NCBI RefSeq assembly: GCF_030052815.1
Contig: NC_079502.1
Location: forward strand, 7,220,103 to 7,284,102
Length of the DNA: 64,000 bases
From: Hevea brasiliensis
Lineage: Eukaryota; Streptophyta; Magnoliopsida; Malpighiales; Euphorbiaceae
Direction of reading: 5' to 3'
The notes under the pieces are model-generated. The model saw only the letters and a program-made list of their open reading frames with translations, had not been told where the DNA came from and searched no databases. The stretch's first letter is position 1. Every line of letters begins with the position of its first letter. Both the position numbers and the translations under genes were made by a program. Positions 50,386-61,484 of the stretch are shown here, one piece after another.

Positions 50386-51015
50386 CACACCCGTTCACTA
50401 AGGTTGTCTCATTTACTTATGTATCTGGGTGATCCAAATTTAGTGAAAAATCAAATATTCCTTCTACCAAAAGGATTAACATTGCCGTCTAAGCCTCCCT
50501 AACTAATTTATAAAGGACGCAGAATTAAATCTACTTACCCTTATTAAGGGACGAGGTGGGGTGCCTAACACCTTCCCCACCCGTTTACGGACCCCGAACT
50601 TAGAATCTCTGTTTTGAAGTGGTTTCATTTTTAATTTAACTTCTCAAATGGTTTTCTTTAGTTTCCCTCAAAACTGAGGTGGCGACTCCTCACTCTTTCC
50701 CACTTCGGTGAGCGATCGTCCAGGCGACCGCAAAATCCATTGCGACATTGACACATCATCATCATTTCTCAAATCCATGCAAGCCCAATTCAAAACACCT
50801 TTGCTCAGTTTTGGTTTCCTAAAAAGGATACGCTCAATGAATTCGCTTCATTCTATCAGGGAAATTGTGCGTACTATCCTCATCGCGAGATTTGCATATT
50901 TTAATCTACTATTAATACTAAACACAGTTGATCTACCCCCACAATAATCATATCCGTAATCACCTAAAATAATCTCGCCGTGCCAGTACACAGTACCAAA
51001 ACGTGGACTTGACAT

Positions 51016-51453
51016 CTTCACATATAAAAAATAACATTTCTTACAATTTATAATATACATGTAAAATAACACATAAACATAACACAAATTTTAGACATAA
51101 AAATGTTAATATTGTTTCATACAATTGGACCAGTTAATGTATGAGAGCAAAACAAAACATAATATAATTAGCTTTCTCATTAAACCAATAGGACCAATAA
51201 TTGCAATAATATAAAATTTTAATGTAATTATTTGTAATAAATTTATGATTAACTAGGAAAAAAAAATCATTTTTTTGTAAATCAAATAACTTATTCACAA
51301 ATAAGTTATAGAATTCTATTTTTTTTATAATAATAAAAATTTAAATATTTTAATTATAAGACATATTAAAATAAATCATTTCAATCTATTTCTTTTAAAT
51401 TATTATACTTTAAACAATTCTTTTCCTAATTTCAATTTTGCAACATAACATAT
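51016..51453 (-). other. Upstream flank of the MULE transposase
   Basis: AT-rich DNA 5' of the transposase start, with no exon or terminal inverted repeat that I can see. It is cut off at 51454 by the Athila-like LTR, so the right end of the MULE must lie beyond that element, outside the window. Confidence 0.45.
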
Positions 51454-53069
51454 TGATGCATACATTTTGCATAGTCATTTTGGTCTAATTTTATAACCAT
51501 TTTTATTTGATTATTAGTCATTTTTAGCTAATTTCATTAGTTAATTAGTTAGTTTTTCATAGTTGTCAATTTTGCATTAATTTGTAATTTTTACTTTGTT
51601 TTGTAGGAAAAATGGTGTTTTTGAAGGACTGAAGAGAATTTTGCCATTGAGGAGTGTCTTCTACAGCCAAAGATGTCAAAAACAAGTTTTCAAGCTGAAA
51701 TATGCATTGACCAAATTGTGCATAACTTGCCGCATAAGCTATGCAGATCTGCATAAGGAGAAAGATCATCGTTCGAGAACCAAATTAAATGTGCATAAGG
51801 AGATCGCATAGCTTATGCACATTCTCGCCTCCCTTATGCACCTTCACGGAATTGTGCATAACCTATGCACCAAGTCATGCGATTCGCATAAGTGACTCAG
51901 AACCAGAAAATCAGATAAGGGATCGCATAACTTATGCAGTCCACTTATGCAGTCCCATAAAGAGTTCATTAATGAGCTGGCAGGAGATTCCCTCAAATAA
52001 TTCCTCCTAGAACATACCATTTTAGGGCTCCATTTCAGAAAAAATGCTATATATAGTCTCATTTTCCCATTTTTAGAAAGGAGACAAGGAGCAGAAAAGA
52101 AAAGGAGAAGAGAGGCAGAATTTGAGGAGTCACCTTCATCTTCCACACCATTTTCAACCAAGATTTGCAGATTTCTTTCTTTCCTTACATTTTTCTACAT
52201 TTCTAGTGTTTAATATCTTACTTCTTAGCTTAGATTAAAGCTTTATTTCCATTTAAACTCATCATATCTTGTAAGCATTATGGATAGTGAGTAGTTTACC
52301 TTTGATTCTGGAGTAAGGGTTGTAATATTTGAGATATTTTGTGGATTTTGATTGGGTAATCCATATTTTGTGATCTTAATGAGTTTTATTCATTTCTTGT
52401 GTGCTTAATGACATGCTTAGTGTAGGATCCCATTAAGTGATGTTCTTAATCCATTGTTGAAGCACCGAAAGGAGAAGGCCTTGTGATAGATAATCAAGAA
52501 ATTGGACTTAATTAACTTAGACCTAGAAATAGGCTAAGGATTAAGAGGATTCACAGATTAATTAAAGAACTTAATGGGTCTTAATTAATTCTAACTCCAC
52601 GAAAGTAGGATTAGTTTGATTAAGGCACTCTTTGTCTCACTCGAAAGGGAATTCAAAGGATTTAAGAATTAATCTCCTTAAAACCCATAAGTTTCATAAA
52701 ATTGGATAACCGATTTAAATCCCAAAATAGCTCGAATATGAAATCCCGAACTCCGGAATCGCCTTTTTACCATTGTTAATTTTCAATTGAATTTAATTGT
52801 TTGCCATTTTCAATATTGCCATATTTGAACTTGCTTATTCCAATTTGACACAATTTTAGTTTAATGCGATACATTGTTGAATAGAATATTGATTTTGCAC
52901 ATATAGATTTCACGCTCCATTACTCATCAATTCACTTCTTTAATTTCATAGATACTTCGATTTAGTCAACTTTTATATCAAAAATTCAATCATTAACACA
53001 ACTCCTCGTGGGATCGATATTTTTCTATACTACTTGTACGACCCGTGCACTTGCGGTAGGGACGCATCA
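51454..53069 (+). repeat. 5' LTR of the Athila-like element (1616 bp)
   Basis: Begins TGATGCATAC and ends GACGCATCA. It contains several palindromic GCATAA/TTATGCA motifs (51715-51965) related to the internal 73-bp array, and a CTATATATAG TATA-like site at about 52048 that probably starts transcription. Confidence 0.92.
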
Positions 53070-53075
53070 AGTTTT

Positions 53076-53093
53076 TGGCGCCGTTGCCAGGGA
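53076..53093 (+). other. Primer-binding site (tRNA-Asp type)
   Basis: TGGCGCCGTTGCCAGGGA, six bases after the LTR. It matches the 3' end of plant tRNA-Asp except for one base. Confidence 0.85.
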
Positions 53094-53206
53094 GTTGTTT
53101 GTTTAAGATTGAATTCTTGATTATTTTAGTTGTTTATAGTTTTATTTTTTTTGTTATCTTTTCATTTTGTGTTTGTTTGTTCTTTTTCAGGTACTTTTAA
53201 TCTTTT

Positions 53207-56200
53207 ATGAGAAGAGCTAGAAGCACAAGTGACACATCCTTATTGTTCAACCCTGAAATTGAAAAGTTTTGTAAGGCCAACAAGAAAGAAACCAGAAAAA
53301 GGAAAGAAGCATTGAGAGAAACTGAATTAGAAGTAGACATGGCTGATGAGAGGATTAGAATTGGTGTTGGTAATGCTGGAAATGATCGAAACAACGAAAA
53401 TGCAGCCCAAGGTGAAGAGGTTGTTAATGCAAACGTGCCTAGGGGAAGTATGATGGATCATGCTTTTCCTCGTTTTGATGACTTGAGAGAGAGTATAGCA
53501 AGACCAAGAATTGATGCAAATAGCTACAAGATGGATTTTGGAGTTCTTCAAATGATTCAAAATTCTCAATTTGGAGGACATCCTTCTGAAAATCCACACA
53601 CACATCTGAAGAAATTTGCTATGATCTGTGACATGCAAAAACAACCTGGAGTGTCTGATGATGCAGCAAGATTGAAGCTATTCCCATTCTCTTTGAAAGA
53701 TAGAGCATTGGATTGGCTTGATTCTTTACCTCACAACTCCATTACAAATTGGGAGCAGTTCACTGATGCATTTCTTGCACAATATTTTCCACCTGGAAAA
53801 ACTCAAGAGTTGAGGAATCAAATGACAGCTTTCAGACCAAGAGAAGATGAAACTCTCTATGAGTCATGGATGAGATGGAAGGAATTAGAGAGATTATGCC
53901 CACATCATGCCATTCCAAAATGGATGATAAATCAGAATTTCTACACAAATGTCACTCCTGCAATCAGAGGAATTATTGATGCTCAAACAGGAGGAGAATT
54001 TATTATAAAGCATGAAGATGAAGCTTATGAGCTATTGGAGAAAATTGCAAAGAATACTCATCTTTGGAGTAGTCCAAGAGGACCAGCTCCAACTCAAAAG
54101 AGGCAAGCTGCTGGAATGTATGATCTTGATCCATTCAACATGATTAATGCAAAGTTTGATGCACTTACAAATGTCCTTGCTAAGAAGATGGAAGACTTGA
54201 GTATGTTGGTTAGTTCAACATCATCAGCTGGAAGTTCACAACAAGTGGCTTATGCAGAGGAAACTACCAGCTGTGGAGTAGACTATGGAGAACAAGCAGC
54301 ATATGTTGGTAATTATGGAAACAAGCAAATGGGGAATCCTTACTCTCAAACTTACAATCCAAATTGGAGGAATCATCCCAACTTTTCATGGGGAAATCAG
54401 CAAAATCAAGTTCAAAATCAGAATTTTCAACCACATCAGCAACAAGGAGTTCCATATCAGCAAAATAGGCAACCACTGCCTAATTTTCAGCAGAAAAATA
54501 TGAACCCTCCACCAAAACAGCAAGAACGAAATTCCACCACTGAAGCTTTATTGCAACAGATTCTTGCTAACCAAAATAAGCATGATGAGGAGATGAGAGA
54601 GATGAAAGCAAGGCTGGAACAGATGCAAACACATAATGAATCTTTGGAAAACCAGATTGCACAACAAGCATCTTCCTCAAGTGCTAAATCTTTTGGAAAA
54701 CTGCCAAGTCAATCAGAAAACCCAAGAGAGCAGTGTCAATCTATTACTTTAAGAAGTGGGAGAGTTGTAAATAATGATGGGAGTGAAAAACACGAGAAGA
54801 GTGAAAATGGTGAGAAGAGAGAAAATGAGAAAGGAACTGATGAGAGTGAAAAACAAGAGAGTGCAGAAAAATGTAAAGAGGAATTTGAAGAGAAGGAAGA
54901 GAAGTATATACCTCCTGAACCTTACAAGCCACAACTTCCCTTTCCACAAAGATTTCACAAAGCCAAGCTTGATAGGCAATTTGGGAAGTTCTTAGAGGTT
55001 TTGAAGAAACTTTACATAAATGTGCCTTTTGTTGATGCTCTTTCACAAATGCCCTCTTATGCAAAATTCTTGAAAGAAATTCTCTCAAACAAGAGGAAAC
55101 TTGAAGATGATGAAACTGTAGCTTTGACAGAAGAATGTAGTGCTATCCTCCAAAGGAAACTTCCTCCAAAGCTCAAGGATCCAGGGAGTTTTTCAATTCC
55201 ATGCCACATTAGGGAATCATGTTCTACAAAAGCTTTATGTGATTTAGGGGCTAGTGTTAGCCTTATGCCCCTTTCCATTTATGAGAAGCTCAACATGGGA
55301 GATCTTAAACCAACCCACATTTCTCTTCAGTTAGCTGACAGGTCAATTAAGTATCCTGAAGGGATTTTGGAGAATGTGCCTCTGAAGGTTGGGAAGTTCT
55401 ACATACCTGTTGACTTTGTCATCTTGGACATGGAGGAAGATTTTAATATTCCAATTATCTTGGGAAGGCCTTTTCTGGCTACAGCAGGATCATTGATTGA
55501 TGTCAAGGGAGAAAAATTAACTCTTAGGGTTGGTGAAGAGCAATTGGTTTTCAATATTAATAACTCTATGAAGAAGCATCATTCTGAAGCTGATACTTGC
55601 TTGAGAGTTGATATTATTGATGAGCTGGTTGAAGAACATTTCAGAAAGAAATATCCAGAAGATCCACTTGAAAATTGTTTGGTTCATGGAGGAGGCATAG
55701 ACTATGACAACCCTCATGTAGCTGCAAATGCTCAACACTTAGAAGGTAGTCCACCATTCATTTCTGCTCTAGTTTTTCAACTTACACAAAAGGAAAAAGT
55801 TGAATTTAAGCAACCATCATTCAAGGAAGAAGATGCACCTAAGCGATGTGCAGATACTGACCTTGTGTTAAACTGGGAAAAGTGTCATTTCATGGTCCAG
55901 GAAGGGATAGTGCTTGGACATTTGGTGTCTAACAGAGGAATAGAGGTTGATAAAGCCAAAGTTGAAGTGATAGAGAAGATGGCTCCTCCTACCAATGTCA
56001 AGGGAATTCGAAGTTTCCTAGGACACGCCGGGTTCTACAGACGCTTTATCAAGGATTTTTCTAAAATAGCTAAACCTTTGTCTAATTTGTTAAGTAATGA
56101 TACACCATTTGTATTTGACCAAGAGTGTTTGGATGCCTTTTGCAGGTTGAAGCAAGCTCTTATCACTGCACCAATCATGCAACCACCTGATTGGAGCCTA

Positions 56201-57967
56201 CCTTTTGAAATTATGTGTGATGCTAGCAACTATGCAATTGGGGCTGTTATTGGTCAAAGAAAGGACAAAAAGGCTTATGCTATTTATTATGCTAGTAGAA
56301 CACTGGATGAGGCTCAAACAAATTATGCAACAACTGAAAAGGAATTTTTAGCAATTGTCTTTGCATTGGAAAAATTCAGACCATACATTATTGACTCAAA
56401 GGTGGTTATATTTTCATATCATGCAGCCATCAGATATTTGCTCCGTAAAAAGGAGGCTAAGCCTAGGCTCATTAGGTGGATTCTGATGCTACAAGAGTTT
56501 GATTTAGAGATTAGAGATAAGAAGGGAGCTGAAAATGTAGTTGCTGATAATCTTAGTAGGTTGAAATTGGATGGTGAAGAATTGGATGAAATCCCTATTG
56601 ATGAGTTTTTCTTGGATGAACAACTTTTCTCTCTTGTTGCTAAACTACCTTGGTATGCAGACTTTGTGAATTATCTATCTTGTGGAGTTTTACCTCTAGG
56701 TATGACATGGCAACAAAAGAAAAAGTTTTTGCATGAGGTGAAGTTTTATAGATGGGATGACCCTTTACTCTTTAGGAGATGTTGTGATGGTCTAATTAGA
56801 AGATGTATTCCTGAAGAGGAGGTACAGAGTATTATGCATCATTGCCATGCTTCTGATTATGCAGGACATTTTGGAATCTCTAAGACAGCTAGTAAAATTT
56901 TGCAAGCTGGTTTCTTTTGGCCAAATCTTTTTAAGGATGTGAGGAAATTTGTGCTGGATTATGATAAATGTCAAAGGAGTGGTAATTTGTCAAAAAGAGA
57001 TCAAATGCCCCTAAATAATATTCTTGAAGTGGAATTATTTGATGTTTGGGGAATAGATTTTATGGGGCCATTCCCTCCTTCATATGGTAATAGATACATC
57101 TTAGTTGGGGTTGACTATGTGTCAAAGTGGGTGGAAGCTATTGCAACTCCAACTAATGATGCTAGAGTGGTAGTGAAATTCTTAAAGAAATTTGTCTTGA
57201 GCAGATTTGGAGCTCCTAGGGCTATAATTAGTGATGGGGGTTCCCATTTTTGTAATAAGCAATTTGAGAGCCTAATGAGGAAGTATGGTGTAGTGCACAA
57301 GATAGCTACCCCATACCACCCTCAAACTTCAGGACAAGTTGAAATTTCTAACAGAGAGCTCAAGCATATTTTGGAGAAAACAGTGAACAATTCTCGGAAA
57401 GATTGGTCTATCAAACTAGATGATGCTTTATGGGCATATAGGACTGCCTACAAAACCCCTATAGGAACTACTCCCTTTAGGCTGGTGTATGGTAAGTCTT
57501 GTCATTTACCTGTGGAGCTAGAACATAGAGCATATTGGGCCATTCAAACCTTGAATTTTGATCTTAAGCAAGCTGGTGAGAAAAGGTTGTTACAACTTAA
57601 TGAGCTTGAGGAATTGAGGATGGATGCTTATGAAAGTGCCCGTATTTACAAAGAAAGAACTAAAGATTGGCATGATAAGCATCTGAGGAAAAAGGAATTC
57701 AAAGAAGGTGATTTAGTTTTGTTGTTTAACTCAAGATTGAAATTGTTCCCTGGAAAACTCAAGTCAAGGTGGACTGGTCCATATAGAGTTTCTAAGGTTT
57801 TCCCTTATGGAGCAATTGAAATTTGGAGTGAAAAATCTGGGAATTTTAAGGTCAATGGGCATAGATTGAAACATTACATAACTGGAGACCCAATAATAGG
57901 AGCAAGCTGTTACAAGCTCTCCAATCCCTCACCTCTTTTCAGTGAAATTCATGAAAAGTCCAGCTAA
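53207..57967 (+). CDS. Athila-like gag-pol, RT palm deleted
   Basis: One uninterrupted frame of 1586 codons. Gag occupies about residues 75-290 ([37 protein letters not shown]). A Gln/Asn-rich linker and a Glu/Lys-rich stretch follow, then protease ([11 protein letters not shown], Asp 679). At about residues 875-882 the chain passes from an acidic linker ([10 protein letters not shown]) straight to [19 protein letters not shown], the end of RT. The fingers and palm with the expected (F/Y)xDD site are absent, roughly 270-300 residues. RNase H keeps CDAS (Asp 1005) and TEKE but has Tyr 1071 where SDH is expected. Integrase has HH, then YDKC where CxxC is expected (Tyr 1252). Its DDE triad is intact (Asp 1284, Asp 1343, Glu 1379), followed by a C-terminal domain ending RLKHYI. 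It could supply Gag but not reverse transcription. Confidence 0.92.
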   Translation: MRRARSTSDTSLLFNPEIEKFCKANKKETRKRKEALRETELEVDMADERIRIGVGNAGNDRNNENAAQGEEVVNANVPRGSMMDHAFPRFDDLRESIARPRIDANSYKMDFGVLQMIQNSQFGGHPSENPHTHLKKFAMICDMQKQPGVSDDAARLKLFPFSLKDRALDWLDSLPHNSITNWEQFTDAFLAQYFPPGKTQELRNQMTAFRPREDETLYESWMRWKELERLCPHHAIPKWMINQNFYTNVTPAIRGIIDAQTGGEFIIKHEDEAYELLEKIAKNTHLWSSPRGPAPTQKRQAAGMYDLDPFNMINAKFDALTNVLAKKMEDLSMLVSSTSSAGSSQQVAYAEETTSCGVDYGEQAAYVGNYGNKQMGNPYSQTYNPNWRNHPNFSWGNQQNQVQNQNFQPHQQQGVPYQQNRQPLPNFQQKNMNPPPKQQERNSTTEALLQQILANQNKHDEEMREMKARLEQMQTHNESLENQIAQQASSSSAKSFGKLPSQSENPREQCQSITLRSGRVVNNDGSEKHEKSENGEKRENEKGTDESEKQESAEKCKEEFEEKEEKYIPPEPYKPQLPFPQRFHKAKLDRQFGKFLEVLKKLYINVPFVDALSQMPSYAKFLKEILSNKRKLEDDETVALTEECSAILQRKLPPKLKDPGSFSIPCHIRESCSTKALCDLGASVSLMPLSIYEKLNMGDLKPTHISLQLADRSIKYPEGILENVPLKVGKFYIPVDFVILDMEEDFNIPIILGRPFLATAGSLIDVKGEKLTLRVGEEQLVFNINNSMKKHHSEADTCLRVDIIDELVEEHFRKKYPEDPLENCLVHGGGIDYDNPHVAANAQHLEGSPPFISALVFQLTQKEKVEFKQPSFKEEDAPKRCADTDLVLNWEKCHFMVQEGIVLGHLVSNRGIEVDKAKVEVIEKMAPPTNVKGIRSFLGHAGFYRRFIKDFSKIAKPLSNLLSNDTPFVFDQECLDAFCRLKQALITAPIMQPPDWSLPFEIMCDASNYAIGAVIGQRKDKKAYAIYYASRTLDEAQTNYATTEKEFLAIVFALEKFRPYIIDSKVVIFSYHAAIRYLLRKKEAKPRLIRWILMLQEFDLEIRDKKGAENVVADNLSRLKLDGEELDEIPIDEFFLDEQLFSLVAKLPWYADFVNYLSCGVLPLGMTWQQKKKFLHEVKFYRWDDPLLFRRCCDGLIRRCIPEEEVQSIMHHCHASDYAGHFGISKTASKILQAGFFWPNLFKDVRKFVLDYDKCQRSGNLSKRDQMPLNNILEVELFDVWGIDFMGPFPPSYGNRYILVGVDYVSKWVEAIATPTNDARVVVKFLKKFVLSRFGAPRAIISDGGSHFCNKQFESLMRKYGVVHKIATPYHPQTSGQVEISNRELKHILEKTVNNSRKDWSIKLDDALWAYRTAYKTPIGTTPFRLVYGKSCHLPVELEHRAYWAIQTLNFDLKQAGEKRLLQLNELEELRMDAYESARIYKERTKDWHDKHLRKKEFKEGDLVLLFNSRLKLFPGKLKSRWTGPYRVSKVFPYGAIEIWSEKSGNFKVNGHRLKHYITGDPIIGASCYKLSNPSPLFSEIHEKSS

Positions 57968-58980
57968 GGACTATAAAATAGCCCTCTTGGGAGGCATCCC
58001 AAGTCCTTTTATTTTGCTTTTGCCAATTTACTTTCATTTTCATTGATTTTGTTTTATCTTAAATCTCCCCAAATTCAATTTTTGACATTGTTAAATCTTG
58101 TCCCTTGTAGATGTAATTCAATGAAGAAAGGCTGGTGAACTGTTGGGGAAGTAATTCTTAACTTGAAAAATTTTGTCCTTCAAAAGAATTGATAAGTTTT
58201 TGCTGCATTATCTGTGCAGGAGCTGCAATCTGGTTTATGCAGAGGAAAAGTGAAATCTGCAGCAAAAAGGGTGTCTGCAGCAAATGGCTTGTGTTTTTGG
58301 TGAGGTTGGATGTATTTCAATGGAGGAAGGTTGGTGAACTGCTGAAGTTGCTATCTGGTTTATGCAGAGCAGAAAAATAAAATCTGCAGCAGATCACTCA
58401 AGTTCTTGGTGAGGTTGGGTGTGTTTTTTTTAATACTTGTGCTTATAATGTTAATATGGTGGCTAAGTGAGTCATTTTTGCAGTTTTGAGCTTCTTTGGG
58501 TTATAGGATACAAGGTAGAAATGCTGCATTTTCTTGGCAAATCTTGGAGACTTCATTTCTCATTTGTGGTTAGATGCAACTTTATGCAGATTTTATGGAG
58601 TTTTATGTGCTAAATGTTGATTTGCAGAATTTGAGTCAAGATGGCATAGTTCTCAAAGGTCTTTTATGTAGGATCAATGTCTACATGCTTGTGTGATGCC
58701 TTTTTGATACACTTTGTATATATTGATGTGTTTTTAGTGAAAATTTCTCATGGTTTATGCTTCATGGAATTATATTTCTTCATTTTAGGGTATTTTTCAC
58801 ACTTGCAAATCATGTTCCATTGCAATCTTAATTTTGTTGAATTATGCATAAGCAACTGCATAGCTTATGCAACTCTGCATAACCTCATTTTGTCAAATTT
58901 CATATCTGTCAAAACTTGCATAAGGTGAGTGCATGACTTATGCACATTTGCACAACTTCAAATTCTGCATTTTCTCTCTC
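57968..58980 (+). other. Spacer after gag-pol in the Athila-like element
   Basis: No domain recognised. It has repeated GCAGAGNAAAA/ATCTGCAGCA wording at 58235-58395 and first examples of the GCATAA/TATGCA palindromes from about 58840. Confidence 0.5.
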
Positions 58981-59640
58981 TGCCGAAGTCTGCATAAGCA
59001 GAGTGCATAAGTTATGCACTTCTGCATAACCAGAAACTCCAAAAATTCAAAACCTGCTGAGGGGTGCATAAGCAGAGTGCATAACCTATGCACTTCTGCA
59101 TGACCAGAAACCCAGAAAAATCAAACTTGCCGAGGGGTGCATAAGGAAGGTGCATAAGTTATGCACTTCCGCATAACCAAGAACTCCAAAAATTCAAAAA
59201 TTGCCGAACGGTGCATAAGCAGAGTGCATAACCTATGCACTTCTGCATGACCTCATACTCTGAATCTCAAAACCCACCGAAGATTGCATAAGCAGAGTGC
59301 ATAGCTTATGCACATCTGCATGACCACCAACCCAAAATTCCAAAAATTGCCGAACAATGCATGAGCAGAGTGCATGACCTATGCACTTCATGATCCGATT
59401 TTCTGAAAAACCACTTCTGCCGAGAGATGCATAAGGGGAGTGCATAACTTATGCACTCCCGCATGACTTCGCTCCTCAAAATTTCAAGGGTCACCGAAAC
59501 TTGCATAAGGAAGGTGCATGACTCATGCACAACTGCATGACCACTAACCTAAGATTTCAATACCTGCCGAACAGTGCATAAGGACAGTGCATGACCTATG
59601 CACTTGTGCATAAGCTATTTCTCTGAATTTCAAATCATTC
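58981..59640 (+). repeat. Array of nine 73-bp palindrome-bearing repeats
   Basis: Unit starts (CGCCGA-type: TGCCGA, TGCTGA, CACCGA) fall at about 58981, 59055, 59128, 59202, 59276, 59348, 59418, 59492 and 59565. Each unit has a GTGCATAA(G/C)...(T/C)TATGCAC inverted repeat, best seen as GTGCATAAGTTATGCAC, then an A-rich tail (CCAAAAATTCAAAA). No frame runs through. Related single palindromes lie in the LTR (51715-51965) and at 61765-61990. Confidence 0.92.
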
Positions 59641-59913
59641 TGAAACATATATAAACGAGTGCACAGGTTATGCATCAATCATTTTTCACTTATGCAGTCT
59701 TTTACAAACCCGATTCAAATTCATTTTCGGCAAATAAAATTCCCACCTCCACTTCCCGACTTTTCCCCCCACGATCGTCCTTCAACCTCCATTCCTTCCG
59801 GCATTCTCACCGTCTCTCTCCCTTCTTCTCCACTAGCACTTTCATCACGTAAACCCTAAATTTCCCTACATTTTCTTCTTTCACCCTTATCTCTTCCATC
59901 TTCTCCATCGGCA

Positions 59914-61484
59914 ATGGAGTCCCCTCCACATTCCCGCCCCGCTTCCCCTCTCCAAGTTTCACCATTGTCATCGATACACCCCACTCCTAATTCCCCTCCA
60001 CAAGCAACGCCCCCACCACCTCCCCCAATCACATACAAACGCAAAATCCGGTCAAAATCCGTGCGACCCATGTCCTCGGCCCCTCCTCTGTCCAAACGCA
60101 AAGACCCACCCACCCCATTGTCGGATCCGCCTCCCAAAAAGCCAAAAGCTCCAGCCTCTACACCCTCTTCCAGCAAAAAGACAATTTCGGCAACCTCATT
60201 TGTATCAAAGCTACCCTGGCCTCTCCCTGATACGATTCAAAAAGCAGCTTTTAAGCGACTTAAGGATAGGAAGGTACAACCCACTAGGTATATATCTGCT
60301 GATGCTTTACAATCTCTTGGTTTATTTGACAATGTAGTTGCATATCTTGATGGTATGGGTTGGACAGAATTTGTGCATAAGCAAGAGATAGTTTATCCAA
60401 TTCTAGTTTTGGAGTTTATTTCTTCATTCTCTGCTACCCTCAACTTGCATGATGTATACCATAAGCCAATTATGAAATTTAGATGATTGGGGCAATGTAG
60501 AGAACTCATTAGACCAATTTCATAGCATTTTCGGTTTGCAATTGATGGGTTATTTAGAGTACCACATATCTTGGAGTAGAGGTAGCCAACAAGGGCATTT
60601 GGAATGCTGCCCAATTTTGGAGAATCATCACAAACCAACCTCAAACTTTCTCTGCTGGAAGATCAAAAACATCCCAAATACTTGACCCTGCACTTAGGTT
60701 TATTCATAGGCTGATGGCTAGCACCAAATAGGGCAGAGGTACTAGTTCGTCTTTGTGGGAAAATCAACTATTTATGTTATGGTGTGCACTTCACAAAGTT
60801 AAGGTATCTCTGGTTATTTCTTTTGTGAACATGTGTGCATATTGCCACCAAATCCATAGGTGACATTGTTTTGGGTGGGCTCACATCATAGCCAAGCATT
60901 TTGGTTTTAATCTGCAGAGCACTCAATACCAAAGACTCGAGGACACTTCATATTTTGATATCGCACACTTAACCAAAACAGGTTCAATTTGTCATGTTTT
61001 GATATCGCCCACCCCGCAGTGGCCGAGCCTATTGCACAACCGTAAACCCAACCTTTCACATCACCCCACAAAGACCCTACTACACCTACCCCACCCCTCA
61101 CCTACTCAGACATTCCATACTACTGCTCAGCCCATACCTCCTACAGCTGAACCTTCCTCATCCACAGCCCCTCCTGCATTCAACACTAAAGCCTTATTCA
61201 CCTATCTTGAAAGGCTTAGTGATGACATATACTTTGTGGATAGGAAGCTTGACACTGGTCTTGATACACTCAAGGATCGTCATGATCAACTATTTGACCT
61301 TGTCATGGAAACCAGGGACAAACAGAAAGAACTGAAGGAGATGGTGAAGCAACTCATGATCTTTTTGGGCATGCCACCCCCACCTCCATCACCTCCTCCA
61401 GCACCATCATTTCGACAGCCAGCAGCAGCCACCAGCCCCTTAGCAACATCCTTGGACAAAGGCAAAACAATAGACATAGATTAG
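59914..61484 (+). pseudogene. Athila second ORF (env-like/plant transposon protein)
   Basis: A Pro/Ser-rich basic N-terminus (KRKIRSKSVRPM, PPPKKPKAPAS) from ATG 59914 leads into a domain with VYPILVLEFISSFSATL, typical of the second ORF of Athila elements, sometimes called env-like and classed as putative plant transposon protein. The frame stops at 60486. The homology continues in another frame (DQFHSIFG, then WENQLFMLW) and finally in the frame ending at 61484 with a Pro-rich part, a coiled segment (LDTLKDRHDQLFDLVMETR) and PPPPPSPPPAPS. So it is broken by at least two frame changes and stops. No clear signal peptide or membrane anchor is visible, so an envelope role is not supported here. 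Confidence 0.7.

Larger units (their letters stand above)
44761..50747 (-). mobile_element. 6.0-kb TG...CA unit carrying a gene (copy 2)
   Basis: Inverted relative to copy 1. In minus orientation it begins TGTCGCAATGG and ends GGTGTCGACA, with TTGAC duplicated at both sides. It has the same layout as copy 1: conserved TTAGGCACCCC block (about 50545-50600), repeat array (50045-50385), TATA sites near 48358 (TATATATA) and 47379, then the PF04195-like gene (47213 to 45344). There are no terminal direct repeats. Sequence similarity to copy 1 is high at the ends and in the gene but with many small differences, so the two insertions are not a recent duplication of each other. Confidence 0.82.
42393..51015 (-). 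pseudogene. MULE (MURA-type) transposase, split and decayed
   Basis: The gene starts at ATG 51015 (MSSPRFGTVYWHGE) and is cut by the 6-kb unit 44761-50747; TTGAC is duplicated, and removing the insert joins DDDVS to IMFNF in frame. It then runs to a donor at 43309, an acceptor at 43211 and a stop at 42393. Domains in order: acidic N-terminal region; MuDR-type DNA-binding region (FEVGMLFSSREAVKNAAKKYH, KCSDKNSNCKWRMHA); MULE catalytic domain with IICIDSTFLYGKYKG and VISDRHKGIIKAM; SWIM zinc finger (CSCGKFQEMRIPCSH); C-terminal CCHC knuckle (CSICREPGHNRQSC). Damage: TGA at 50848-50850, a frame change near 44415, TGA at 44162, and several stops between 42720 and 42945. An intact enzyme would cut and paste MULE elements by a DDE mechanism; this copy cannot. 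Confidence 0.88.

Noticed and set aside
58981..59640. Regular repeats resembling a CRISPR array
   Set aside because: Units are contiguous 73-bp tandem repeats with no unique spacers, inside a plant retrotransposon.
59914..61484. Calling the second Athila ORF an envelope protein
   Set aside because: No clear signal peptide, transmembrane anchor or cleavage site is visible; only resemblance to the Athila second ORF.
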